64,000 nucleotides of DNA from contig CAJNYU010002679.1 in the NCBI GenBank assembly GCA_905331475.1, positions 1 to 64,000 on the forward strand, read 5' to 3'. Source of the DNA: Rotaria socialis (Eukaryota; Rotifera; Eurotatoria; Philodinida; Philodinidae). Both the position numbers and the translations under genes were made by a program. Below the pieces are notes generated by a model, which worked only from the letters and a program-made list of their open reading frames with translations, ran no database searches and was not told where the DNA came from. Below, piece after piece: positions 30,133-41,433 of the stretch (position 1 is its first letter; every line of letters begins with the position of its first letter).

Positions 30133-32682
30133 ATGGCCATGAATAACACAAATGAATCGATTATTTCTGATGTTGATGAAATTATAAGACCGGAGTCAGT
30201 GCGGCAAATTGATCCTACAATCCTGCAGTCGCTTACATTGAAAGTAGAAAATAATTTGACTGACTATATTATTGTTTTCGTTGATGAAAACTTGAAGATG
30301 AATGATTGTCAAACGTTACTCATTGATATTCAACAGAAGATGGATGACAATATACACGGCTTTGATAATATTGAATCTTGTCTGGCATTCATTCAAGTGA
30401 ATAAACATTGCAAAATTTTTCTTATCATTTCTGGTGTACTCGGTGAAATGCATTGTAATCAATTGGTTTCAACATGTCAAATAGAATGTATTTATGTATT
30501 TTGTCGTCTACATTCAAAGCATACCATATGGGCTCATAAAATTCCAAAGATTCGTGCTGTTTTCGAAGATAAAACAGAACTTTTAACTTTGATTTATAAT
30601 GATATTAAGGAATTCGCAAGCCGCTGGTCATTTGCACATGGAAATGCGTTTGAAAAAGCATCAGCGGCTAATAGTCGCTTATATCATTTGTTTATAAGAA
30701 TTTTAATTGAACACCCACGCACTTCTGATGCCTGGAAGAAAATGCTTGACGAATATCGTTTATTTTATCGACGATCAACAGGCATGTTGAAGGAAATTGA
30801 TGCTTTTGAGAAAGATTATACTCCAGAGAAAGCTATAGATTACTATACTCAAGATAGTTTTACCTATCGAATCATCAATCGTGTATTGCGAACTCGTAAC
30901 ATTGATATTATCACGAAATTTCAGCCATACATCAGCGATTTGTCTAAACAATTGGATAAACTTTATTGGCGTTCTACTCATACTCATTGGAAACAAAAAT
31001 CAATACAACCTATTCGAGTTGCTTATCGAGGTCAATATATGAGAAAAATTGAGCTCGAGCAATTGAGTGAACGTTGTCGATCACAAGATTCACTTGTCTT
31101 TCTCAATATGTTTGGTTCGGCATCGCTTGATCCAAAAATTGCATTGGGATTCATTCCCTGCGATCGACCAGGTTGGATTCCTTGTTTTATGGAAATTGTC
31201 ATCTGCTATCCGGATAATGCTTCAAACAGATTGCCTTGTTCATCTTCTCAACGATTTGTTGATATTACAACACATACTACGATGCCTCATGAAAAAGAGG
31301 TGCTTTTCAATTTAGGGAGTGTCTTTCGTGTGAAATATATCGGGAAGGAGACAAAACAACGGCATTGGATACCTATCATATTAGAATTATTTGTTGATGA
31401 ATTCAAATTTGATTATAATTGGAATTTCTTGAGTTCCCAACTACATCATGAAACAGATGATATGAAGGAGGAACTATTTGACTTTATGAAAAAGTACGCA
31501 CAGACAGCAAATGAGATTGATTGGTCTAAATGGTGGCGTCAGTTTGAAAAAACATATGGATCAAGAAAACGCGACAACGAACCATTTGTGGTAACCATGT
31601 ACGAATGCTTGGGTGATCCGGAATCAAATAATAAAGTCATCGAATTACGTAAACGATCGTTTACGAATAACAATCGCTTTGAATTTCCCTCTGAACATGA
31701 TCGATTTCTGTTCGTTCTAGAAGAAATGAACTATGGAACGCCAACAAGAACAGTAGCACTATACCAATGGTTCAACGAGAATTCGTCTCTACCCATGAAT
31801 CTTCATTTACACGATCCCAACATAATGATCAAACTATTTCTTCGTGTTGGAGATGCTTATACACACTTGCACGTATCCAATACGAATGCATTGGAGTGTT
31901 ATCACAAAGCTTTGGACTTAGCACAAACGAATGCTGAACATCAAGCGGTAGGTAAAATACAACAGAAAATCACGAAACTTACGAATCACATGGTGTCAGA
32001 GACCGCTTATCGTTGCTCGTCACAAGTAAAAGAAAGCAAACAAACAACAATTTCATATCAACGAATAGATCAAAAGATACCATTAAAAGATATACTTCAA
32101 TATGAGATTGAACATGACCAATGGTCTACTTTTTGGGCGTTCGATAGAATATCACGAAAGGCGAAGTTGAATCATTCAATCCAGAATAGACTTCAACACC
32201 TTAAGCATTATCTTCGTGAGCGCGAGACAGCTATTGATAGATATGATTTAGGTATTCCACTTGGTGTATTTCCTAACCAACTGCAATCAAACCAATGGGT
32301 TCGAGAAATTTACTTATTCTTCCTTCTTGCCTTTCACTCCTACTTATATGAAGACATAAACAACGAAGGAAACCATACTCTAAATTTGTGGCTATACGAA
32401 AAGTTCATGCTTGAATGGCTCTCATTAAACGATATTAAAAGAATGCTGAAATCTCATCTACATACAGAACCAATTACCACTGAAGTTCTCTATATTCTCA
32501 ATCGAATCATTCGAAAGTTAGAACTTATCGTCATATGGTACAGTCTGACCATTGTTAACTTTTCGGAGCATAACACAAATAGATTCACTGTTAATGTGAA
32601 TCAATTAAGTTTTGTTAATATTGGGCACGTCGAGATACCACAGTTAGTGTTCTTTAACGAGCGAGATCTGGTGATTGGGTGA
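30133..32682 (+). CDS. TPR-containing NAD:arginine ADP-ribosyltransferase
   Basis: An intronless ORF of about 849 residues. I start at ATG 30133 (MAMNNTNESI); the longer reading opens on TTG. The N-terminal third (about residues 30-165) is a globular alpha/beta region (DYIIVFVDENLKMND, KIFLIISGVLGEMH) common in this family but unassigned. The ART domain spans about 290-435. It shows the R-S-ExE triad of arginine-specific enzymes: VAYRGQ (Arg near 299), FGSASLDP (Ser near 328-330) and HEKEVLF (ExE near 386-388). A TPR-like helix pair follows (VGDAYTHLHVSNTNALECYH, about 570-600), then a long unassigned C-terminal helical region. Such enzymes transfer ADP-ribose from NAD to arginine of target proteins. 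Bdelloids are known to me for many such genes. Gene size, lack of introns and lack of a signal peptide suggest an intracellular protein. The partner is unknown. Confidence 0.8.
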   Translation: MAMNNTNESIISDVDEIIRPESVRQIDPTILQSLTLKVENNLTDYIIVFVDENLKMNDCQTLLIDIQQKMDDNIHGFDNIESCLAFIQVNKHCKIFLIISGVLGEMHCNQLVSTCQIECIYVFCRLHSKHTIWAHKIPKIRAVFEDKTELLTLIYNDIKEFASRWSFAHGNAFEKASAANSRLYHLFIRILIEHPRTSDAWKKMLDEYRLFYRRSTGMLKEIDAFEKDYTPEKAIDYYTQDSFTYRIINRVLRTRNIDIITKFQPYISDLSKQLDKLYWRSTHTHWKQKSIQPIRVAYRGQYMRKIELEQLSERCRSQDSLVFLNMFGSASLDPKIALGFIPCDRPGWIPCFMEIVICYPDNASNRLPCSSSQRFVDITTHTTMPHEKEVLFNLGSVFRVKYIGKETKQRHWIPIILELFVDEFKFDYNWNFLSSQLHHETDDMKEELFDFMKKYAQTANEIDWSKWWRQFEKTYGSRKRDNEPFVVTMYECLGDPESNNKVIELRKRSFTNNNRFEFPSEHDRFLFVLEEMNYGTPTRTVALYQWFNENSSLPMNLHLHDPNIMIKLFLRVGDAYTHLHVSNTNALECYHKALDLAQTNAEHQAVGKIQQKITKLTNHMVSETAYRCSSQVKESKQTTISYQRIDQKIPLKDILQYEIEHDQWSTFWAFDRISRKAKLNHSIQNRLQHLKHYLRERETAIDRYDLGIPLGVFPNQLQSNQWVREIYLFFLLAFHSYLYEDINNEGNHTLNLWLYEKFMLEWLSLNDIKRMLKSHLHTEPITTEVLYILNRIIRKLELIVIWYSLTIVNFSEHNTNRFTVNVNQLSFVNIGHVEIPQLVFFNERDLVIG

Positions 32683-34214
32683 TATTAGCCGAGTTGACCT
32701 CGAAAAACAATAACTAAACAAAAGTATTGCTTTTTATTCTATTTCAAAGACTTCGATAACATTTTTCTTACAATCCACTGTCACAAATATGTTATCAGTC
32801 TAACTATTATTCACTTGTGCATTTGATTAAATAAATTCTTTGAGATGATAATAAACATTTTGCTGCTCTTTGTAAAATCAGGCTTGACCTCTTTTATAAC
32901 GATGGATCATTTTAAGAAATACTTTAATGAAATAAATAACTACTTTCACTCGTGAAAACTTCGTCGTAGGTTTCAACACGATAGGAAGATCCGGAATGTC
33001 TCGTATTCTGCGATAAACACGTGAAATTTCTCCATCTAAATATTTCTACCGGTTAAATCCTTACTAACGGGCAGGGCAAACCGCTTTGCATGAATTTGTT
33101 TTTGATATAACTTTGGTTAGAAAGAGCAAAATGTCTAGTGCAAAAATATATAAAAGAATTTGATTGCAAATGTTTTTCGAACGCCACACAAATATTAGAA
33201 AAAAAGGAGATGGAGAACTCTTTCGCAATTTTTTTGGCTCTAGAAAAAACTTCCTATAATTAGACAGGTTCTCTTTTTATTCGTCCAATCCACAGATTAT
33301 TATGTAAGGATAGAGTAATATTGCTGTACAAAAAAGAGATTTTTTTCTACATGTTTTATAACGGTCGAAACGAACACTTGTAAGATATCATCCAGGTCAC
33401 GGAATTTCCATCACTGTTGATAGTAGTCAAAAAAAATAAACTCTACTCTGAGAGAGAAAATGTCAGAAGCTATGCTTTATATGAAAAAGAAAGTTTATTG
33501 AGTTCTCCACTAAACGATAGTTTTTGGAATAGGATACAGTTTCTCTGTCAGATATTCAGGCAAAAGTTTGTTTTCGCGTTGGAAAGTCAAATTTGAACAC
33601 TTAATGTGTTTGAATCAAATTGTCTTTTGCATGCTAAACCAATTATTTTAATACTAAATCAATGCCTTCGTTGTAGTAAACAATTGTATGTATATGCCGC
33701 TCGAACGCGCCGAAAGTGGGCAATGAAAAAGCTCAAACAAATACTTCTGGATAAAAAAAACTGCGATCAAAGTTAGATTTGTTCTAAGATTTGTGCGGCC
33801 TTCGAGAAACATTTCCAATCATATTCTTTTACATATTTTCCATTAGACAGTTCGCTCTATCTAGCTAAAGAAACATCAAGTCTCTATGATATTGCATCAC
33901 AGAGTTATATCAAAAACGAAACTAATGCAAAACTTTTGCCCCACCCATTAATTGCACATATTGGACATCATAATCATATGATCAAAAGAAATGTCTATTG
34001 TGAACTGGTACTTTTCCAGTCTAGTTAATTAGATTTGATTGTGTCTCAGATATCTGATCAATAGAAAATCTTAATTTCAATAAGAATTCTTCTTTTTTTT
34101 CAAAAAAACAAAAAAATAAACATACAAAAATCTTTCATAACAAATAATATACAGACTTTTTTCAACTAAAACAGAGTTTTCATGCATAAACAACTAATTT
34201 CAATTTACGGACGA
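32683..34214. other. Intergenic 1.5 kb, no gene seen
   Basis: AT-rich with no ORF above threshold. It holds the 3' ends of two convergent genes. Confidence 0.5.
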
Positions 34215-37200
34215 TTACTGAAATTTATTAGAAATAAGTATTGGATTAGCAAGTTTGATCGCTGGAGTAATAGATGATGATATTGACTTGACAATATTAA
34301 TCTGTTTAGGTACTAATGGTAATACTTGAGTTTTATCAAAAGAATGTGAAGATGTTGTTGATACTAATCGAATTGAATTCATTGGTAGTGATGATTTATT
34401 AATCGATAAACGAATTACACGAGGAGTAATTTCTTGCGTTGTCTAAAGAAAGAATTTTACAATAGAATCAAATCGGAATACATTTTCAACTTACAATCAT
34501 ATTAATTCGTTGTGAATCCTTTTTTATTGTACTTGTTGATATAATTTTCGTTACTTTTCTTATTGGTTCTTCATTATGACATTCATCATTGCTTGTTGAT
34601 TCGTCTAAGATTGATTTCAGTTCAATAATTGGTGTACAGTGAGCTTGTTGTTTTATTTTAGTACGATAAATTTGATTTAACATTTGATTTCGATGACTTT
34701 TTTCAAAATGATTCATGACAAGACAACGACGATTTGTTGGTTGTTTTTGAAAAATTACATTTGATGTTTTTGAAATATTATCAAAAATAATATTTCGCAT
34801 AGCTATAAAAATCAATAAATATTGAAAACTGAAATTCTGCTCGGAATATTTTTTACACTGTGCATTTCTTATATTTGCTTTATGTTTTTTAATTGTCTGA
34901 TAAAATGTTAAAACATTCGGTTGACGAAAATATTTTGATACTCGAAAATGTTCACTGTTATTTATTGTATATTTGAGTGGATCAATAATTTGTTGATAAG
35001 TTTTTTCATAATCATCATTTGACGCACAGAGATCCGCTAGAGAGGAATGAACACTTACAATCAATGCTAAATCAAGTGTACATTGTGTTACTGAACTAAT
35101 CGTATGTGTACCATATTGATTGATAAGAGCTTGAAAAAATTTTGTATGAATATTATATGACGATGATAAAGGCGGTTTAAGTGTTTGACGGCTGCTACGA
35201 AGAATAGTCGGATGTGATAAATGACTATTGGCTGTTGTTGTAGTTTCTACAGAAGAAACACTAATAATAATTGGTAATGAGGATCTAAAACAAAGTCAAA
35301 TCAGTTTTTGTTTTGCTTTCTTAGAGTAATTTACTCATTTGATGAACATTGAGAACATGGGCATTTGATAAAATCTCGTTGTTGAGGATATCGTCTATCA
35401 TGTATATGAACAATCAATGGTCTAGATTCACTTAATACTTTTAAAACCCATGATGAATTCGTATTTGTTAGTGATGATGATGATGATGATGATGATGTCG
35501 GAGAAGCAGGTGAACATGATGTACAAATTTGAACATCAAAGTGATCAATTCGGATAGCGATTTTGGCCCAGTTAACACGAAGACCGCGCAGAGTCTGAAA
35601 TAGATAATGGAATATTTTTAAAAAAGAATTTTACGCAAGTAACCTCTTCAATTTTTGTTAAAATTTTTGTACGATGTAAATGCCATTCAGTTGTGCTATA
35701 AATAGCTAATTCAATATCGTACATTTTATTTTCACGAGAACGAACGTTCAATAAAAATGTATCAGGACCATGACCACCTAAAATAACAGCTAGACGTAAT
35801 CTGCTATGTTATATAGAATAGTATCGATAGAATATATAATTGTGGCAACGAAAATTAGTTAAATCTAGACAGAAAGTGAACGACTATTAACTTACCATTC
35901 GAGGTATAAAAGAAGAATGTATTCTCGATACATATTTCAGTCTAACATTTGACTCGAGTACTGTAGACTCGTTAAAACAAGAGCAACTCTGATCAGGTCT
36001 TCCTTCACTACGCAATGAAAAGTTAGGAGTTCGAAAGGCACCTGACCGTTGAATATGTATCTTTATTAATTACTAATTTTCAAAAATATCTTACGTCCTA
36101 ACGCATTGATTAATTTCGCTCGAGCCAGTTCAATAGGTGCAGCCGGTACCACTTGAGACTCAATGCCAATTTGTTTATTAAAATTCTGTTCTTTTTCATC
36201 TTCATTTTCTAATTTCACCGTTGGAGATAAACGTTCACCGAATTGTTGTTCAATTTCTGCATCCGTTAATAATGCTGGAGTAACATTTGTCTGTGTTCGT
36301 TTTTTTCGTACTCGTTTTGGTTTAATCAATGATTCACTTTCTTCACTGTAGAGGTTTTTTCTTTTACGAATTCGTTTCGGACGTAACAATGGAAAATCAG
36401 ATATTGATACATTTGTTGAACATGATCGATGAATATTTTGTACATAATCATCCAGATGATTAGAACTAGATATAAAGAGAGAGAGAGAGAAAGTTAATGA
36501 TTTTAAGTCACTAGTTCAATCATTACTCACTATTCAGGTGTCCCAAAACTCATTGGAACTGTTGGAATGACCTGTGAAGTAAAATAAAAACACAATAAAT
36601 AATTGACAAATAAAGATTCATACATTGATTTCAATAGGTTCTTCTTTTGTTTCACTGATATGCGTAATAGTAAGTTGTTCGTGTTCTATTGGTTCCTTTC
36701 TAATGATGGATTGTTCAGCTAATTCAATGCCTATTGTTGTCTCTTGAGTTTTATTTTTTAATGAAGATTTTTTTTTCTTTGGCTTTTCAACATCTAGTGT
36801 AAGTAGTATTGAACTCATATCTTCATATGCAATTCGCTTTGTACGTGCAGGAGAGCTTTTTTCTGTCAAACTATCGAATATATTCCCATTGTCATCATCT
36901 GATGTAAATAAGACATGATTGGATTGTGGTAAATCTTTAATATTACGCCGTTGCCGTTCTTGATTTATTTCACTATTCGAATTTATAGATATTGATTCGT
37001 TAAGTTCTTCGTAGTCTTTTATTGACAACGAATGGTTGATTACTTGATGTGTATCTATTTTCGATAGATTATGATTGCTTATCGATTCAGGCGAGTCGAT
37101 AAGAAACTGTTCAGCAAATGTTTTCATATCCATTTCATTGTCATCTTTTTCATTATTAATAATCGATTGTTTTTCAATTAATTTCTTATGAAATTCTTGA

Positions 37201-37346
37201 ATTTCATCGAGATTATTCAACGCAGCAAAATATTCATTATCAATAAGATGATATGCACTTGATGATGATGTTGATGATGGTGGTTGGTTGTTCGTTTGAT
37301 GAGCATATGTCGAAAAAAGTGACATTGCTGATTTATTTTTCATCAT
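34215..37346 (-). CDS. Unrecognised basic, low-complexity protein, probably nuclear
   Basis: A multi-exon gene starting MMKNKSAMSLFSTYAHQTNN. Exons 36624-37346, 36531-36571 and 36095-36465 join in exact phase, as do the later exons near 35478-35595, 34490-35283 and 34215-34447 (tail ending PILISNKFQ). Exon 35896-36041 is open but its join to the next one (near 35806, LRLAVILGGHGPDTF) is one base off as I read it, so that junction is unresolved. The N-terminal part is acidic/Ser-rich. Two basic clusters (RPKRIRKRKNLY and KPKRVRKKRTQ) look like nuclear localisation signals. A central part (MYDIELAIYSTTEWHLHRTK, LRGLRVNWAKIAIRIDHFDV) seems folded and is followed by CTSC and CPCSQC pairs that could bind zinc. 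I do not know the family. Confidence 0.6.
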
Positions 37347-38553
37347 CGTGCTTAATTTAAAAATTAAAATTGATTTATGAAACGTTTTCCGTTAGTTTAT
37401 TTCCACGATGCAAAAACGCGGCCGTTGCAGCCTCCGCAACGGTCCGAACGAATTCATGATTTGCCTACCGTTGCTAAAATCATTGCCAATAACAGAGTGA
37501 TATCGGATTACTTAAAATAGCAATAGAAACAATATTTTAGTGATAAACATTGACCCCATTGTTGACAGAATGCTAAAGGAAACAGAAATAAAATAGAAGA
37601 GTTTTAAATAATAGACAAATACGGAGATGGCGCTAGTTGTCGTTTGATTGAGAGAGGATTGAGTATATATGTTGTTCAACAAAAACTGTCATTTTTATCA
37701 ATAAACAGATGCCTGAAAAGAAATATAAAACTAGCTATTCGAATCCATGTTTTAAATAAGCTTACAAATTCAGTTGCAATAAGAAAATATTTATTATAGA
37801 ACAACGTCCAAGTTCAGTTTAGAAATCCGCTTAATACACTATTTTAGTAGAATATTATCTCATACGAACGATGTCACATTGATTTTAAGTTGAGATTTTA
37901 CAATATGTTCTATCTTATGCGCTTTAGTAATGGAGATTAAATGTCGTTGAGTGCTAACAATCATCTGATTTCTTGCTGAAAATTGCTTAACCAAGAAAAA
38001 CAACTTCTAGTCGGCATTTACAACGTGCTGTTGACTATGAGTTTTGAAAAACCCAAACTCACTCACGTTAGCTAGTTAAAATTCTGGAGAATAAAATTAG
38101 TATCATTGGATTATAGGCTATCAAAGTAAATAATAGTAGCATGCTGAGGACTGCTGTCTTTATACAATAGGCTTACGCAACCGTTAAATCGATCGTAATA
38201 ATACAATGAAAAATGAGAATAATTTAAGATTCTTAACTTGTGAAGTCATTAAAAATATTCTAATTCGAAAAAAAAGAGATTTTTTTCTCTATCCGAATAG
38301 ATAAGCGATATTATTCTTCGGTAAGTGATAACAGTTTGAAAACAACAGTTGAAGTTGAAATGTCGAAATATTCAGGTAATATAACTTTTAAAGTTGTTGT
38401 TAGATTTCTTTCCAATATAGTTATTAACAATCATGAATAAAATCAAAAGACAACATTTGACATTTATTATTAAATAAAGAAAAGAAAAAAGGAAAAATAT
38501 AGATTATTATACAATTAATTTCTAATGGAATACTTCGAAAAAAAAAACAGTAA
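37347..38553. other. Intergenic with a GC-rich hairpin near the gene start
   Basis: A local GC-rich island (37416-37450) contains CCGTTGC (37422-37428) and GCAACGG (37436-37442), a 7-bp stem with a 7-base loop, about 75-95 bases upstream of the minus-strand start codon at 37346. It could be a promoter element. Nothing else is seen. Confidence 0.4.
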
Positions 38554-41433
38554 TCAACGAAATAAATTATGATCACCTACTTCCTCATAAACATGTTTAG
38601 TAGAACTTCGAAGAACATGACTTTGTTCATCTAAACTTGTATTGCTCATAATTGATGTTGATGTAACAGGTTCTTTATCAATGCCATTACTATAACCCGA
38701 TGATAAACTTGTTATACGATTCGTTGTTAGACTACTACTAAATGTTCTATCATTATACGGCAAGAAACAGCATGGTGAAGCTCGGATACGCGATAATTGT
38801 CTTGAATTATGATAATACCATGATGAAGCAGGTTTTAAATACGTTCTATAACGATTTTTTCTCAAATTATGATATCTTAATGATGACGATGAGGCTAATG
38901 AATACGAATATGTTTCATCATTATCATTTCGATCAATATACATAAAATTCTTTTGTTTCTGTTGTTGATGAAATCTTGGATTGCAATGTTTTCGTTTATA
39001 GTACAAATGACAAATAAAGGCTAATACTATCAAAAAACATATTGTGAGTAAAGTACCAACGAGAAAGCCCAGAACAATCGAACGATTAATAACTAATGTT
39101 TGAATCAAAGTTGAATTCGTAGTTGTTTTGGTTTCGCGACAATATTTATCAGTGCCATAGGATAATCGTGTTATAATTAAACATACATGATAGATTTTAT
39201 TTGGTGATAGATTAGGAATGATATATTGTTTAAGATACGGTGAAATATAATTAGTTTGCCGAATGATTTCAATTTTCGATGGAAATTCTTGTTCGATTAT
39301 TATTTGAAATTTTGTTTTTAGAAAAAAATTCGATAATACACTTGCATCGAAATTCCAGAATATTAATAAATCATTATTTTCATAATATGTATTGAATGAT
39401 GTCAGCTGAAAAGGCGATATTGAATTTTTCTCATCGTCAAGTTTTTCTGTTGTTCCAATTACTGAAAAATAAAAGATAAGAAAGTGATTGAATTTTATAG
39501 ACAATTTTGAAATCGCACTAAGAACAAAGGACTGCTCTTAATATATCAAAATTTTAAGGATTTGTCTCTATGATATAGAGTCATTTTGCTAGATCGCTAC
39601 GACACACTTTACATGAACAATATTCTATCTACAAAGGCTCCCGATGATAACATGGAACGTCTGTGACTAGCGAATAGTCTTACTAAAAATACATGTGGAT
39701 TGTACAAAAATTAATTTCAAGTTCTTTTTTTCTAATAAAAAATACGAAGATCAGAAAATACCATTAGTATGATCATAGACTTTTCTCTATCTAGCAAAAT
39801 AAACACTTCGGAACTGTTGAAGGTAAAGTATTGGCATAGATCACCGATTTCTGTTTATTTCGGAAAAATAATATTTGTCTAACTATTGAACTAGTTATAT
39901 ATGCTAAAATTTAAATTGTTTTCTTTTGCGACACACAAAAGCTTATCTTATGATTAAACAATGTTTACAGCAATAGGATTTTTATAGATTCGTATGCTTT
40001 ATGAAATAAAAAACAATATGCAAATAGATAACTTTTGTCACGTAATCAGATTTTCCTTGGTTTTGTACGCGGCCCTTTTGTTCTTTTCATAGAGACAAAG
40101 AATCGTTGAATAAAAGATAAGCTTCCAATGGCATAGTATTCAATCGGATTAATCAATTTATACACGACCTTTGTACGCTCATTAATATTCAATCGGATTA
40201 ATTGTCGTTATCAGAATTTTCTAGTTTTAACTTACCTTGTGTTGAAGTATCGGCTTTTTCTTCTGTTTCAATATCATTTGTCTCTATTGTGTCAAGGAAA
40301 TTTCTTACATACTGTTGAATTTCTTCAAAATTTGTCACTTCTTTACAATTCGCTGGTAACTCTGATGAACATGTCGTTATTAATTGTTCATATGTTAAAT
40401 CTTTTAAATATTGTCCTTTAAACATTTGTGGTGATGCACACATTGTTTGATTTCCAAATGGTTGACTATCGCCGATATATTCTGATAAATCAATTAAATT
40501 TTTTTTGAGAAAAAATGCTAAACGACAATCACAATGAAGATGAATTAAATCATTCATTACTATATTTGATACATCTGTTGTTTGTTCCATAGTACATATT
40601 GGATTAAATGAAAGATCAATGAAATGTAGATTATGATTGACTCCGAAATAATTAATTAAATTAAAACTTAAATTAATATTTAATTTTGTTATTTCATTTA
40701 TTGACGGTAGAGATTCAATTAAATTGTTTGAAAGGTCAAGTGTTATCAAATGTGGCAGACGTATATTTAAATCATTTGGTACTGTTTGAAGTTGATTTGA
40801 TGTTAAATTTAATATTCGTATTGATGATGAATAAGACAAATATTGATCATCGAAATTGAAATATTCAATGTCGTTATTAACTAACGAAAGTTCATATAAA
40901 AATGGAAGTTGATAAATATGATACGGAATAATATTAATTTGTGAATGTTGAATAACTAATTTTTCGAGTCGATTAAGTCGATCAAAACAATGTTGATATT
41001 GATTAAAATTAAATCTTGATAATTTAAGTATGCGAAGTTTTTTCCATGTACCATAACAGAGAAATTCTAAACTACCATTCCCTATTGAATCAATATAAAG
41101 TTCTTCAAGATAATGAAGAATATTAGTATTAAATGCTTCTTTGTCAATGAATTTAATTGGATTTTTTTCAAGATAAATACGTTGCACTTTCAATTGATGA
41201 AACGATGTATTAGTTAAATATTCAATATAATTATTCGATAAATTTAATTTGTCATGAATATACGAACGTGTGAATTCAGGTATTTTCTCAATTGAATGCG
41301 GTTGACAATTTATGTAATTACTACCATCTATTTCTATGCCACAATAGCAGCCCGTTTGAATATCAACCGTTTTTAATGGACACGTTTTTATTGAAGAAAT
41401 AAATAGAAAACAATACAGAAATCGGAACATCAT
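38554..41433 (-). CDS. LRR-FN3 single-pass membrane receptor-like protein
   Basis: Two exons, 40236-41433 and 38554-39461, join in phase across a 774-base intron to give 701 residues. MMFRFLYCFLFISSIKTCPL is a signal peptide followed by an LRR N-cap (CPLKTVDIQTGCYCG). Some eight to ten LRRs follow with the LxxLxLxxN pattern: KLNLSNNYIEYLTN, LYELSLVNNDIEYF, IRILNLTSNQLQTV, LITLDLSNNLIESL, LHFIDLSFNPICTM. An LRR C-cap comes next (LHCDCRLAFFLKKN, later C residues at MCASPQ and TTCS). Exon 2 encodes an FN3-like domain (LLIFWNFDASVLSNFF, NLSPNKIYHVCLIITRL), a transmembrane helix (SIVLGFLVGTLLTICFLIVL) and a ~130-residue Ser/Arg/Tyr-rich cytoplasmic tail. The layout fits cell-adhesion or guidance receptors of the LRR-FN3 type. 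No specific ortholog is claimed. Confidence 0.8.
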
